Assembly: GCA_025504975.1 (NCBI GenBank)
Contig: JANUWI010000016.1
Coordinates: 620,001-684,000, forward strand
Reading direction: 5' to 3'
Length of the DNA stretch: 64,000 nt
Source: Plenodomus lindquistii
Lineage: Eukaryota > Ascomycota > Dothideomycetes > Pleosporales > Leptosphaeriaceae
Within the stretch, counting starts at the first letter, position 1. Every line of letters begins with the position of its first letter. The translations under genes and the position numbers were made by a program. Shown piece by piece: positions 22,955-34,670 of the stretch. The notes below the pieces were generated by a model that saw only the letters and a program-made list of their open reading frames with translations, ran no database searches and was not told the DNA's origin.

Positions 22955-23463
22955 AGTGCGATACTGGGGGTACAGTGAGTAGGTGTACCTTTTTGCATAG
23001 AATGGCGCTTGGCGTTTTGCTGGCGGTATCCAAAAGACTTTATCGTTGTAAGGCTGCCTAGCTTCAGCTTGCGATACCAATGCATATCATGTGCCATAGC
23101 TGTCCAAGACGGCCACCGGTGACGAGAGTACACTATACGCCAATGTCTATGTGCAGTATGAGGGCCTGACCGTCTTTAGCTCTTGACGCATGATCAATGG
23201 CTTCAGGGTAATCAAGGCGGTCGGAGAGTAGGTCATGCGGTAATTGGGAGCTTGTTGCGCATCTTTCCTCTCTCACCCGTCGCTCTTACCCCGACTGGAC
23301 GCAAACGCAAACGCTTACCAGACCGTGCCTTAGTCTTCACGGCTTTACATTCTGTTCTCCTTCTTTCCTCACGCAATCTCCCATCGTTGTTGCGAAATAG
23401 CCAGAAAGCTACAAAGTTGTCCGGCGCTCTTCTGCCACACCTCATATCCTCGTAGCCTCCACG
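22955..23463. other. Intergenic
   Basis: These 509 nt lie between EBP2 and the next plus-strand gene. The last 150 nt are pyrimidine-rich (CTTCTTTCCT tracts), typical of fungal promoters. Nothing else was recognised. Confidence 0.35.
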
Positions 23464-24270
23464 ATGACAGACGAGGTTTTCTTCGAAGACTCCATGGTCA
23501 CCTTGCACACTCCCACCGCCATGTCAGCGCCCGTCTACAGCAAGCCCGACGACAGCCTTCATCCACCCGCCCCCTTTCCTCACTCCATATTCTATCTCTC
23601 CACCATCCGTCCACACACTGATTCTCACACCATTACCGGCCCCGTCCGCTCCTTCGCCCATCTCCTACCTGAGATCATGCGCATTATATCTAACTCTCCC
23701 CCCGCAATCGACAAGCTAGAGGCGCTGCGCGAGACAAAAGACGCCTGGGGCGACACCTTCGAAGTCAATGAGACCTTTGACACGAATGGATTCTCCATCT
23801 TTGTCGTCGAAGGCCAACGTGGCATCTACACGGTTCTCCAAGTCCATCAGCGCGTTGACGAGGCGGTCTTCGAACATCTTCCTGCACCAGTCTACACGGT
23901 CATTGCATCCGGCCCGCTCGCCCACACCGCCCGAGCAGTGGCTCTTGCCTCGGACCGCCGCAGCGCAGGAAAAAATGTGATGGGTAAGCCGCTGGGCTAT
24001 GCAGCTACGTCGCGGCTGGTTGGCAGTTATATTGAGCGGGACGAGGCGAAGAGCGTCGCGCAGGGCGCCATGCAGGAGTTCCTGGAAGGACAGGTTGGTG
24101 TTAGAGTCACAGAGAACTGGGACAAGGGAGGGCGGGGCACAGGTATGTTGATGGCGATGGGGACAAGGGGGGAAATGTGGGAAGTCAAGGTTGTGTATGA
24201 GGATCAAGCGCTCAAAAGGGCGAGGGAGGGGATGGATGAGAAGGGGATGAAGGCGGGCTGGCGGTTCTGA
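23464..24270 (+). CDS. Conserved-looking protein of unknown function
   Basis: A single exon of 268 residues. I do not recognise the family. The sequence looks globular: alternating hydrophobic strands (YTVLQVHQRVDEAVFEHLP, then PVYTVIASGPLAHTARAVAL) and a C-terminal strand pair with GTGMLMAMGTRGEMWEVKVV. No signal peptide, membrane segment or known catalytic motif is visible. Codon choice and the long uninterrupted frame support a real gene, and a pyrimidine-rich leader precedes it. The first 45 residues look less ordered, so a downstream ATG (for example MSAPVYS) could be the start. Confidence 0.75.
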   Translation: MTDEVFFEDSMVTLHTPTAMSAPVYSKPDDSLHPPAPFPHSIFYLSTIRPHTDSHTITGPVRSFAHLLPEIMRIISNSPPAIDKLEALRETKDAWGDTFEVNETFDTNGFSIFVVEGQRGIYTVLQVHQRVDEAVFEHLPAPVYTVIASGPLAHTARAVALASDRRSAGKNVMGKPLGYAATSRLVGSYIERDEAKSVAQGAMQEFLEGQVGVRVTENWDKGGRGTGMLMAMGTRGEMWEVKVVYEDQALKRAREGMDEKGMKAGWRF

Positions 24271-24961
24271 AACCTGGAGTATCGGTCGCTGCTTAGATAC
24301 TGGAGAATGAGCTCGCAGTGAAGACAAGGGCTTTTAAGAATGATATTGTTGTGTAGGATATTTTCGAGGCGTGCAGACCAAAGCTAAGAAGCTTTAGGCG
24401 TTCTTCAGACTTAGTGCCGTGTTGCTTTAAGCATTTCTTTGAATTTTCGCAGAGAGACCTGAGAGAGATCATGGATGCAATAGAGCTGTTCATTGCAGAA
24501 GCGCACTCACAACTTTTGGCGCATACTGCCCAAGAATATCCCTCACAAGCCCGATCACGCGACAGCCAGAAGCCACCTACTGTGAAACAAGCTACCACGG
24601 CGCGCTTTAGATACATCCTGGAGGCTTTTAGTCCATTCGAACGTCACTTCTAGCAATCCATGGTATGCTGTGAAGACTACTGCAAGTTTTTGAAGTGGCA
24701 GCCATCGCGCCAAAAGGAACAAGCTCTTCGCGAAACTTTTACATCATCAGGCGACGATCGCAAATACGCTCCGCATCAGAATCTCGCTAACGTTCCCTTC
24801 AATCCAACCACAGCTTGAGCTAGTCCAAGTCTTTCGAACACGTCCCCTGATATTCTGACTCGTTGGCACCTCCAAACTGCCCGACGGTCTCTTACTGTCG
24901 CGAGGACTACAAAAGTGCCGGAAGGTTCAGCCTGTGTGAACTGAACGACGGGAGCTATTCG
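24271..24961. other. Intergenic, convergent
   Basis: These 691 nt lie between a plus-strand and a minus-strand gene. One 79-codon plus-strand frame at 24414-24653 has no recognisable features. I treat the region as 3' UTRs. Confidence 0.35.
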
Positions 24962-27513
24962 CTATGAAGCTTGCTCGGTGACCAAAGGCTCTACCTGTGT
25001 AACATGATTGTTGGGCGCTGGGTCCACGGGAGCTGATGCGTGAGTTAGCGTACGCAATGGTCGATGAATTCATGTGTACTCACTTCCCTCAACAGCTGCT
25101 ATGTCTAGCTTGACTTCAAGTTCATCTAGACTCCGTCCACCTGCATCAAGAAGTTGTTCTCCAGCTGGAGTGTTTGTCATACGCTGATGCGGTCCGCAAG
25201 AAGACGAAGACGAAGCCTCCGCCCGCCTGAATGAGCGTAGGTTATCAATCTCCGCATTGCACGCGGCAAGATCCGCATTCTTCTTGTCCAGAACGGCCAT
25301 TCTAGACTTGAGTTGATTCTCCCAATGGGATACGATAGAGCGCGTATGCTCTTTCTCGCGGCGCCCTTTGTCAACCTCATGGCGAGAGTCCGGCTGGAAA
25401 TTTGTGTCAGGCGCGGAGTCTTTGGGAGCAGCTTTCAACGCTTCAACCCGCCGATGTAACTCATCGCGCTCGTATAAGGCGTCGTTGTGTGTGCTCTGGA
25501 GCTCGCTGAACTCTTGCTTGATCTGCTCGTATGCATGTTCGAAGCTCTGCATTTGCTTGCCGCGAGATCTCAGGTCCTTGAGTTGTTTTTCCAGCGTCAC
25601 CTTTGCCATTTCGAGATCAAGCTTTTCCTTCTCCATGGTCATGATTCGTCTCTCAAGCTCCGAATTTTTGGACATCGCTTTTGCCAGTTGATTTGTTTTT
25701 GTTTGAGCCTCCTTGATCTGACTCTCGTACTTTTGCTTCTGCGAAAGCAAAGCCTTCTCTTTTCCCGTCTGAAGGGCTGAGATCTTTTCGTTCATTTTCT
25801 CACGGTACTTGGTCTGGAGAGAAGTTTCCTGCAGTGATAGTTCGGTCATCTTTGCAGCGAGATCGGTTTGCAACTTCGTTTTGATAGCGGTCACTTCGGA
25901 CAATCGGAGCTGATGCGCAACGAGATCGCTGTTGTGTTTCTTTTCCGCCGCTGAGATATTATCTTGAAGTTGCTGGGCGGTAACTTCGATTGCTGTGATT
26001 TTTCTCTCGGCTTCTTCCGTCATGGAGACGCGATCATCTAAAGCCACTTCAAGACGCTCGATTGTGCCATGATGTGCGCGTTGGTTGGCCTGCTGTGTCT
26101 GGAGCTCTTCCCTAAGCTTGCCAATTTCGCTACGAAGGTAGTCAAGCTTCGCCTGCCACTTGTCCTCATTCATACGAGAGAATGTCCGCAATGGTGTGAG
26201 AACAGTTCTAGTAAAGGCATCGCGAAGTGCACCTGTCGCAGCTTGTACTTGCCGTAATTCGCGCTCGATCCGGGGCATTTCTGACTGCAAATTCTGCCTT
26301 CTGGTGATCTTTGATACACTGGTGAAGGGGCCACCGGTCTCAACGACTTCTATTTCTGTTGCGGCTATCTCACCAGCCTTGACTTGAATGGCGGCTGCAT
26401 GCTTGTGCTCGCCCTTGACTTGGCGGAGTATAAGGGTTTCGAATTCACGGATCAGTCTGTGAAGCGACTGAAGTTCGACACAAAATGGTTCCAGGCCGAC
26501 CGCATCTATGTCCAGAAACGTCCGGACCCATGTGATCATGTCTGCGGATGTCCTCATCGTGGAGGTAGACGTGGGGGAAGACGATTCAAGGTCCAAAAGT
26601 TTTGGCGTAAGTGGAGACGATCCCCTTGCGGGTGTCAAAGTCGGAACTTGAAGCCCTAGAATCAAGGAAGAAGGGAGTCCTTGGTCGTCTTGGTGGGGTT
26701 TCAATAACACGGGTACAAAGTCTCTGCTCGCACCGCTACCAGGTAACGAGGAACCGAAGCTGAATGGCAATTTCGACGGTACCTTGCTTTCAAGTGATGG
26801 TGTTGACTGTTGCTCCGGCGCTGCGACGATAGACGGTGTCGAAGGGAGTGACACGGGCTTTCGCGAGTTGGACGGCTGGCCTGATGCTGGTTTCATCCAT
26901 GCAGGAAACTTTGCAGCAAACGCCGGTATGTTCTGAAGTCGTGTGTGCACTTCCCTGGCTTTCACTCTGACAATGTTGTTGTTATGGCGTTGTAGCGTGG
27001 TCAGCTGGGACAGAATCGGAGTTCTATCAACAGCCTCCCGTGGTACATTGCAGTTCCTGAGCAGATCGAGAACCTCCATCAGGACCAGGAACTCGTCGTT
27101 CGCCGTAACGTTTTCAATCTTTCTACAAAGCGTTTGTACCTCTGATACATTCAGCGATTCGACGATGTAGAGATAAGGCTAGGGTCTGCCGAGCGAAGGA
27201 ATCCATAGGGGAGAGGGACAGAGTCGGTGTCCCAGCCCACAGAAGCTTTGTAGCTCGGTGGATCAGCAAGATCTCGGTACAGTCCTGTGTTGATAGTGGC
27301 CTTTTCAGTGTTCTGTTGACGCACGCGCTTCATTGTGGGCTCTTCCGCTCCTTTCTGCGCCACAGCTCTCTTAGGACTGACACGATCCTGGGTATTATCA
27401 GGGGCAGATGCGGGATCCGCTGCTGGGAATTGACCTGATGTCATCTCTTCTTTGGTGATATTCGCGTTGTTGGAGCGTGTGACTACCTCCACAGTACCAG
27501 TGCTGATGCACAA
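24962..27513 (-). CDS. Long coiled-coil protein with a TFIIS N-terminal-like helical domain
   Basis: Three exons in my model: 27241-27513, 25084-27178 and 24962-25032, with introns of 62 nt (GTGGGC...CCCTAG) and 51 nt (GTGAGT...CATCAG, branch GCTAAC). They encode 812 residues. The last exon adds only 23 residues ending in TEQAS. A basic, disordered N-terminus (about 1-90) is followed by a helical segment, ESLNVSEVQTLCRKIENVT, then MEVLDLLRNCNVP and KAREVHTRLQ, whose pattern resembles the TFIIS N-terminal (LW) bundle. After a Ser/Pro linker, about 350 residues form continuous coiled coil. The N-terminal bundle suggests nuclear or chromatin work, but no function is known to me. The first intron has a weak donor; without it, a frameshift would be needed. 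The gene is divergent from another coiled-coil gene. Confidence 0.7.
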
Positions 27514-27963
27514 GGTGGTGTTGTGTAGCAGATTCGGCTAACAAACGGACACCACAGTCAATGTGTTGTCGCCTTCAGGTTAAAATCAGAGATTGCAAGT
27601 CCCCAAACGGTAGCGTTGAAGTGAACAGCGAAGGTGGTGGCGCGTGTGTGTAAGAGCTGTGTTGAGGCAGGTTACGGTATTCATATAGTCAAGTGGTACC
27701 GCTATGATCCTTGAAAGCGCCTGGAGGACGTGAAAGTGTTGAGCGTCCGTTTGCTCGCGCGTCGGGTGCCCCAGATCAACTGAGCGCGTCCTGTGGGTCC
27801 GTAATGCGACCCAGATGTATGCCTTTCACTTCTTCACTCCCAATATTGAACCCTTTTCCGCCGTTTGCTCTGCCTCCCGCCGTCTTGAACGCAGCTCACC
27901 CTTAAATCTCACATCGCGAAAGTCGACATTTACCAGCACCTGTCCCATCATAATTGCATCAAG
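27514..27963. promoter_or_regulatory. Divergent promoter region between two coiled-coil genes
   Basis: These 450 nt separate start codons at 27513 (minus) and 27964 (plus). The right half carries CT-rich tracts, typical of fungal core promoters. No specific site was identified. Confidence 0.4.
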
Positions 27964-29286
27964 ATGTCTACTGGCCCGTTAGCCAGCGTGTCCAAGCCCT
28001 ACAAGCATATCTTGAATACACCTGACAATGAAAACGACGGCGCTACCCAATACAGGGAAAAGACAAGCGCAGATACTGCGGGAGCATCACAGAGTAAATC
28101 GTTGGTCACCCAGTGCAGTACTTGTATAAAGATCGGTCGCATCCTCGAATGCTCTCAGTCAGACCTTTGCGAGACATGCGCAAACCTAGATCATATGGTC
28201 AATCACCAAGGCCTGGATCTGCAGGTATGGGAGTCACATTGTCATGATCTGAACAAGGCGCTGGTGGCCAGGAAGCAGCAAAATGAACGAGAGTCGCAAG
28301 AAAAGCTCAAAGTCATCGAAGAAACAAATATAGCGCGTCCGAAACTGGAGGAGCACTATCGGCGCCAGACAAAAAAAGCCTGTAGCGATGTTTCCGTGGA
28401 GCTGAAGAAGAATCTTCTGCCCTTACAGTACGAGATGGACAAGAAAACACAAGCCCACGATCTTGAAGAGCTGCTCGATGAACACCGCAATAGCTTCAAC
28501 CCCACCAATGCAGACACGATCCGGGAGTTTTTCAAGAACAAGTACGCACAGGAGATGGATCAACACTTCCAGACGTACACCTGTATGCCGCAAGAAGCGT
28601 GGCAGCCATTCCTGGATGAGAACAACAAATGTATTCAAGACTTGACCGCGCAGATATACTCCCTCCGCCAGGAGGGTAAGAAGAATGAAAAGTTGATTGA
28701 GGAACTGGAGACGAGGTTAAAACTTCTCCATGGAGCATGGAAACACCAAGAACAAGAGAGCGAGCATCGCGTGAAAAGTCTCACCGACCAACTTCAAGAT
28801 ATGCAGATGAAAAGACATTCGCAGGACCATCGCCACCATGTCCTACTCGACAAACGGAATCAAGAACTCTCAACCACGCAGCGCGACGTAGTCCCGGAAG
28901 TCCAAAAGCAAAAAGCTATCGACATCAAAGTGAGCAACCATCTCAATGGCGCCAAACGACAGAATCAAGCCAATGTCACCGAACAGCAAGTCCAGTCTTC
29001 CCAAGTCCAGCTAGCCGAAAACCCCCAGCACGTTACAAATCTAGAACATCGACTTCCCCCCATTCCGCTCAAACAAGATCGACAGGCACAAGAAGAGAGT
29101 GACTACATTGAAAGCCTCAAACAGCAATGTCATGAAGCCGACGAGGCGGATAAGCAGTTGACCAAGCTTTTAGAGGGAAAAAAGGCAATTTTACTGCGTC
29201 TTCAGTCCAAGCAGCAGTCGCGAGAAGCCAATCAATTCGTCATCAAGGAGGCCAAAGATAAGAAGAAAAAGGGAAAGAGGAGGTAG
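27964..29286 (+). CDS. Coiled-coil protein of unknown function with N-terminal Cys motif
   Basis: A single exon of 440 residues that I do not recognise. The N-terminal 45 residues look disordered. They are followed by a Cys-rich segment, CSTCIKIGRILECSQSDLCETC (residues about 50-72), whose CxxC...C...CxxC spacing could bind zinc. From about residue 90 to the end it is almost all charged coiled coil rich in Gln, Glu and Lys. It ends in a very basic tail (KDKKKKGKRR) that could act as a nuclear localisation signal. No signal peptide or membrane segment is visible. It shares a promoter region with the divergent coiled-coil gene at 24962-27513, and the two proteins may have related roles; that is inference from layout only. 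Confidence 0.7.
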   Translation: MSTGPLASVSKPYKHILNTPDNENDGATQYREKTSADTAGASQSKSLVTQCSTCIKIGRILECSQSDLCETCANLDHMVNHQGLDLQVWESHCHDLNKALVARKQQNERESQEKLKVIEETNIARPKLEEHYRRQTKKACSDVSVELKKNLLPLQYEMDKKTQAHDLEELLDEHRNSFNPTNADTIREFFKNKYAQEMDQHFQTYTCMPQEAWQPFLDENNKCIQDLTAQIYSLRQEGKKNEKLIEELETRLKLLHGAWKHQEQESEHRVKSLTDQLQDMQMKRHSQDHRHHVLLDKRNQELSTTQRDVVPEVQKQKAIDIKVSNHLNGAKRQNQANVTEQQVQSSQVQLAENPQHVTNLEHRLPPIPLKQDRQAQEESDYIESLKQQCHEADEADKQLTKLLEGKKAILLRLQSKQQSREANQFVIKEAKDKKKKGKRR

Positions 29287-29877
29287 ACATGTTGTTACAA
29301 AGCAGCGGGTTCGGGATGATGTGGTTGTGTATATGCCACGTGCTGCGAATTCTGAAGCAGGTAGGTACCTAGTCTTAGGTTCAAAGGGGGAAGCTACAAA
29401 TCCTGCTGATTTCAACTTGAGTCTGGGTACTTTTGGTTACGCATCATGACTACTTGCCCAGCTACATGCATGCTCTCCGATTACCTATACAAAACGTCCT
29501 CTCTTCATAAGTCTCCCTGTATACTCGCCAGTGTACTAAGAACATGAATGAATTGCTAATGATTCCATTGTAAAGTTTCTGGGTATCCCGTGTTGATTTA
29601 GTAATCGTTTTTCATAGGCTTGGTCAATTAACAGATTTGAGCTCCTTTGTGCCAATCGTGCCGACTACTTTAGACTTGAAGATGTACGCTTCAGTGCTCT
29701 CGTCAAGACCAATGCCTACTAAAGAGCGCCCTAATGGATCTCACGGCGTCCGTCTTAATTCCAAATTCATGAGTCTTAGAATATTTGTCTGCATTATAGC
29801 GTACAACATGCCCTTCACATGATACTAATGTAGGAAGAAAGGATGGTCCTTGTCAAACCCAGCACCGCTAGGTTGCG
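29287..29877. other. Intergenic, convergent 3' ends
   Basis: These 591 nt are A+T-rich between two convergent genes, with several ATTAA/TTGATT tracts. It fits terminator and 3' UTR DNA. No gene was recognised. Confidence 0.4.
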
Positions 29878-32666
29878 TTAGCGTTTCTCCCCGTCCGCGC
29901 TCTCCTCTGTTCCACTCATCTCATCCGTCAACCGACTGACCTGACTAACATTACTAAACTGCGGCGTCAACCCCAAGTGACTTTCATCCTGCCTTTGGTT
30001 GCTGCTCATCATGCGCATGTGGTTTCCCGTCCAGAAACCCCAACTCTGGCCTCCATATACCGCGAGCGGATTAGCCTCTGAATCGTGATCGAGCCTCTGT
30101 TTAGGCGGCGATTTCTCTTTGACTGGAGAGACTGGTTCCTCGGACTCTGTGTGCGAAGCACTGTGTGTGGTTGTAGTACGGTCGATGGATATTGAGGTCT
30201 TGGGTGTACCGGTGGGCCCGGTTTCTTGTGTTGGAGGGCGTGCTGTTCCGATCATGGAAGATTCATTAGGGCGGCTAAGGCTAGCCAGTGATTTGCGTGG
30301 TGAGGCGTTGCGATGGGGAAGTGAATTGCTAGATTCGAGGCTGATGTTGGAGATCCCTTGACGCCAGGTCATAATGCGGTCATTAGGTGGCTGGGTGGAC
30401 ACACTATCTCTTCTGGATTTACTAGTTCGCGAAAGGATACTGCTGGGTCGGCCAATGCCAGAAGCACGTTTCATGGAGGTTGCGTCCCAGGCCTCGCTAC
30501 GGCGAATTCGTTTGCGGAATGCGCAATCCTGGCGGAAGACTTTGATCGCGCCAGTGTAGTCGGCCGTGACGATGATATTGCCGCCGCGATGAGCGCATCT
30601 TGCAATATACGCTGGGCTTTCTGCACTTTTGTTGGTGGCTTTGTCCGTGTGCACTGGTGTTGGAGCGGCGGAGCCAGCTTCTGTCGGCGCTCGTGAAGAG
30701 ACGACAGATTCAGCGCGTGACACGAGTGTGACCGGCGGTGGATTACAGAGATCAAAAATAGGATCTTCTGATGCGCTGAGGAGCTGCTTCGTCTGAATTG
30801 GTGCTATGACTGTGCAAGTTGTGATCGAGTTGTGGGCCTCAAACATCTCTACTGGTCGCTGATTTCGCTTCTCGCCTTCAGGCATGGTCGTGGACCAAAT
30901 GTAAGCTTTCCGATCTTCGCTCCCGCATATGATGTGACCACTGCTATCAGCGAATGTTGCTCTTATCTGGCTGCAATTGTTCTCGTGTCCCCTGAATTTC
31001 ATCTCCAGGCTCTTATCTTTGTAATTATAGATTCTGACCCTCGAGTCGTTGCTCGAAACCAGCAACTTGATCTCCCCACTCTCGCTTCCTGGAGGCCAAT
31101 AAGTTGCTTGTATGCCCGTAACCTTGCTGCCTTTCGCGTTCTGCCCTCGCGTTGATTTGACATGAAGTTGAGCCTGCCACTTTAAGCCTTCTGTATCGTA
31201 GAACATGCAAAGACCGCCGAGTGTGCCAGCTATGCAAGTCTTACCGTCCGGCGTGAAGCTTACGGCGGTGATCATGTCTGGCACTGTCGTAGAGTACGCC
31301 ACACTTTTATCAGGTATACTCCATAGTCGAAGTTTTGCGTCTAGAGAGCCAGCCAGGAAGAATCGGTCATCTGTTGGGTGGAACTGGATAGAGGGGACGA
31401 AATCTGAATGCTTGAACGTGCACAAGTTTTCTTCGCGGCTCACGTGCCACAACCGCACCGTCTTATCCATTGATGAGGACAGGAGGAAGTTATTCTGCAA
31501 CCATCAGTACGCCTATGGACAACGCCAACTATTGATGTCTTACCTTGCTCCAGCTGAGATCCAGTATCGTCGATGTGTGGCCATGGTACTCGCGCACAGT
31601 CTTCTGCTGAAAGACAGGTGCACTGAGTCTGCTGCCTTGGCCTTGATCGGCATGACGGTCATTCTCATGTCCTTCATGCGATCGACGTTCCTCGGAGCTC
31701 GCTAGCACCGCCCATAGACGCACGACTCTGTCCTGCCCACCAGCTGCCAGGTATTTTCCGTCTTTGCTGAACTCAACGGCCCAGATGGGGTTGTGTTTGG
31801 CAGCGGATCCAGATTGTGGTGCCGGGTTCATTCCCACAGCAGGTGGCGTCGCCTTGCCGGACCCAGATCGCAATTCCTGCGCGAGAAAGACACAGTCAAA
31901 CTCTTTGTCCTTTTTGAATTTGGTCCTGACTTTGATGTATGCTGGTGGGTGTGGGATGTTGGGATTGAAGCTAACATTGTCCATGTACAACTGGGCGTCC
32001 ATACCCTCCGAACGCAGATCTCCGGCGTCTGAAGCATTGTCACCATCATCGAGGGTCGTCTTCTTTTTGCTGCTACCGATGAAGCGACTGAGAAACGAGC
32101 CGGCTTTCCTATGGCATGGGTTAGATATGCAGAATACGTCCATTCGCAGTGTACGCTTCCACCAAGCTTGAACCAAGAATTCACTTACTTCTTGTCGGCC
32201 TTGGAGGCTCCATTGATCTCGCCAGATACCTCTCCACTATGCTTCTTGTCTGCGCCTATTTCGGTGGGCGATGCTGGGGGTTGACCGGTCGGCGAGTCTA
32301 CATTCTGCGGCCGCAGCTTCTGCACAGCCGACGCCGTGTTGGTCCGTTGGAGAATTTGCTGCGACAGCGGGTCTATGGCCGCCTCCGACGGACTCAGCAC
32401 ACGACTGCCGAAATCGTTTTGTGTGTCGGTGGACTGTGCGACGGGCGAGGCAGGAGACCGGAGCCTTGCGGCGAGCTTCTTGTTGGACGATGAGCCTGTG
32501 GAGCCAGCTATCAGTACCGCGCCGTGATTCGGTGGGGTGTGCTGGTGCAGACGTGCGACATACCGTCAATGGGGGCATATCTGGAGTCGTCCTTTCCAAC
32601 GGGGCTTGTTGGAGTCCGTCTGGGTGCATCCGAGACCTTGATCTTGGGCGTCATCATGTCGGCCAT
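29878..32666 (-). CDS. WD40-repeat protein, WDR44/DGR2-like
   Basis: Four exons: 32564-32666, 32189-32495, 31544-32108 and 29878-31494. Introns are 68, 80 and 49 nt, all GT-AG, and the frame holds throughout for 863 residues. A disordered, Ser/Pro-rich N-terminus (about 1-150) precedes a WD40 propeller. Its clear repeats include NPIWAVEFSKDGKYLAAGGQ, then TSTILDLSWSKNNFLLSSSM, PSIQFHPTDDRFFLAGSLD and ITAVSFTPDGKTCIAGTLG. An insertion with Ser/Thr-rich sequence and a last blade (GNIIVTADYTGAIKVFRQD) are followed by a long Ser-rich tail. The arrangement matches WDR44/Rabphilin-11 and the yeast Dgr2/YMR102C group. WDR44 binds Rab11 in animals; the fungal role is not established. Confidence 0.85.
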
Positions 32667-33319
32667 GGTCGTCGCAGTAGAGTAGCATGGATGGACCCAG
32701 TCGCGCCGCCACGGACACGCGACCAAGGAAAAGGACTGTACAACGTCCAGGACTCCAGGCGCAATTGATGCTTGGCAGGCTCGAGCTGTAGCGTGTGTTG
32801 AAACGGTGTCTTCGCCGCGCCGTCTTCGTTGCTGCGGAACCGCGCGGCAAATAAACAGAGCTATGTTTTCAATGCTACACCTATCGATGGCTCCGGCCCT
32901 GGAGCTACCGTGCCATGAACGCCATGGCTTCGCGGAGTGCCACTGCAAGTCGTTCCGCTGGAGCGACAACGCTCCACGCACCTTCCTGTTGCATCGCCCT
33001 CGGTTCCGCTTACAACCTCTTCTCTTCTCTTCTTGGACGAGCCTGAAGTGACGTCATGTTCGATCATGTCGCACGCTCCCCTTCCCCGGCATCCATCAAA
33101 TTTGGATAGACGCAATGGCATGCATCTCGATTGGAACCCGCTGCCGCTAGAGACAATGTAGGAAAGTTTAATGATGCGCGCTCGCTCATGGGGTTCATCG
33201 CGTAGATCTCGGTGATTTGCCGGCAGTACTCTGGGGACGTCACTGTACAAGCAACTCTTGGTTGCTCACACTCTCAGCGTGGATTATTTTGAACCCGACT
33301 TTTCTAGTCCTCGCAGCCT
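32667..33319. other. Intergenic, upstream of the WD40 gene
   Basis: These 653 nt hold the 5' region of the WD40 gene and probably the 3' UTR of the small membrane-protein gene (which reads left from 33866). Open frames on both strands are short and lack features. Confidence 0.35.
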
Positions 33320-33866
33320 TTACTTTTTTTTCCCTCCCTTCCCATTCTTCTCCTTCGTCTCCTCTTCATTTCCATCATCCCGCTCCCCATCCAAGTCCTC
33401 CAACGCCTTATCCGCATCCACGTTCCCCTCATATTCCACATCCTCCACCCACCTCTTCGCCATAATCCCTCTCCACACTACCCACGCCGCCGCGCCCACA
33501 CACACCGTAAAGCTAACCGCCGTCTTGATGAGACTCCACAACGTAATCCGCATGATGAGCTTCAGCCAAGGCGTTATGAGAAGCTTCCTCTCCTCCTAGT
33601 CAGTGTCATCAGCGTGACCTTCTCAAGAGTACAGAGATTCCCGATAAAAGGCAAATCCAACGTACCTCCAAATCAGGATTCACACACACCAGCACTCCCA
33701 CAATCCCCACCAGTATCAAAAACAACAACCACACCGTTAGAACCTGTATGACAGCAAGTAGGATACTGATATCACGAGTCGTACGCAGGACTTTGAAACC
33801 AGCTGCAACGAGCGGCGTGACTTGTTCAAAGGCCGCGTTGATCTGGCGGGAGTAGGGCAAGCCCAT
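33320..33866 (-). CDS. Small two-pass membrane protein, unknown function
   Basis: Two exons, 33666-33866 and 33320-33595, with a 70-nt intron (GTACGT...GACTAG). They join in phase 0 to 158 residues. The first membrane segment is a very hydrophobic stretch (LLAVIQVLTVWLLFLILVGI, about residues 36-58). The second is AVSFTVCVGAAAWVVWRGI (about 87-105). A basic amphipathic N-terminus precedes them and a long acidic, then lysine-rich tail follows, ending GKGGKKK. The terminal lysines do not fit the KKxx ER retrieval rule. No signal peptide or catalytic motif is visible. I do not recognise the family. Confidence 0.72.
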
Positions 33867-34670
33867 TGTGCAAGTTCAGTGAGGGACAAGGATGGTGTGA
33901 GTTGATTGTTGTGGTTGGTGATGATAGATTATGGTAGCGACCAAGATTGTAAAAGTAAATATGCAGAAGACATGAGACCTATGCTAGGTAATAAGCGGGG
34001 TCGTCTTATGACATATTGCCAGCCAATTTTTCTCCTCTCACACACACGATGCACGTTAGACGCGGGACGGGAAGCGTAGCTTGTGTGGAGTAAGTTGGAC
34101 AGGCCGCTGACGTCAGGTAGTTGAGAACGTACAGGGGTAGTTGTATACTGTCCACCAGTAAGATGAGAGTGACATGTTGATTTTGTAACCTGTATGAATG
34201 GGCCGTAGATAATTCAGGGCCAATGAAACGATAGGAGCGAGAGAATGCCACAAGTTCGATCGTAAATTGTCTTTTGCAAGACTAGTCATACCAACGAGCT
34301 CGTTTTAATTGAGCCACCAACCTCACAAGCGTTGTAGTCACCACGCTATACCAAACAGTTTACTAGAAGTGATCAGATTATACGTGTATTCTCTAGGTGC
34401 AGTGATAATATTATTGTATTAAATATTACCACCTTTGCCGTCTTCTAGCTGGTGTATAGGCTGAAGCGTCATGCTTTCAACATGAGATGGGGACACAATA
34501 AAGACGGGCTCCTTCGTAGAGTACTGTGACGTCCCATACAAAGCCCAAGTAACTATCCCAAGCCTAGAGTATCAGTAGTACGCACTCTACAACGCTTGAA
34601 TAAACAAACTCCAGTTCGGCACTAATTTACCACGAATATCTCAGTCATAACCTCCTACTATCCCAGGCGC
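33867..34670. other. Intergenic
   Basis: These 804 nt include an A+T-rich core near 34360-34440 (ATAATATTATTGTATTAAATA). No gene, terminal repeat or transposase fragment was seen. It lies beside the decayed glutaminase gene. Confidence 0.35.
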
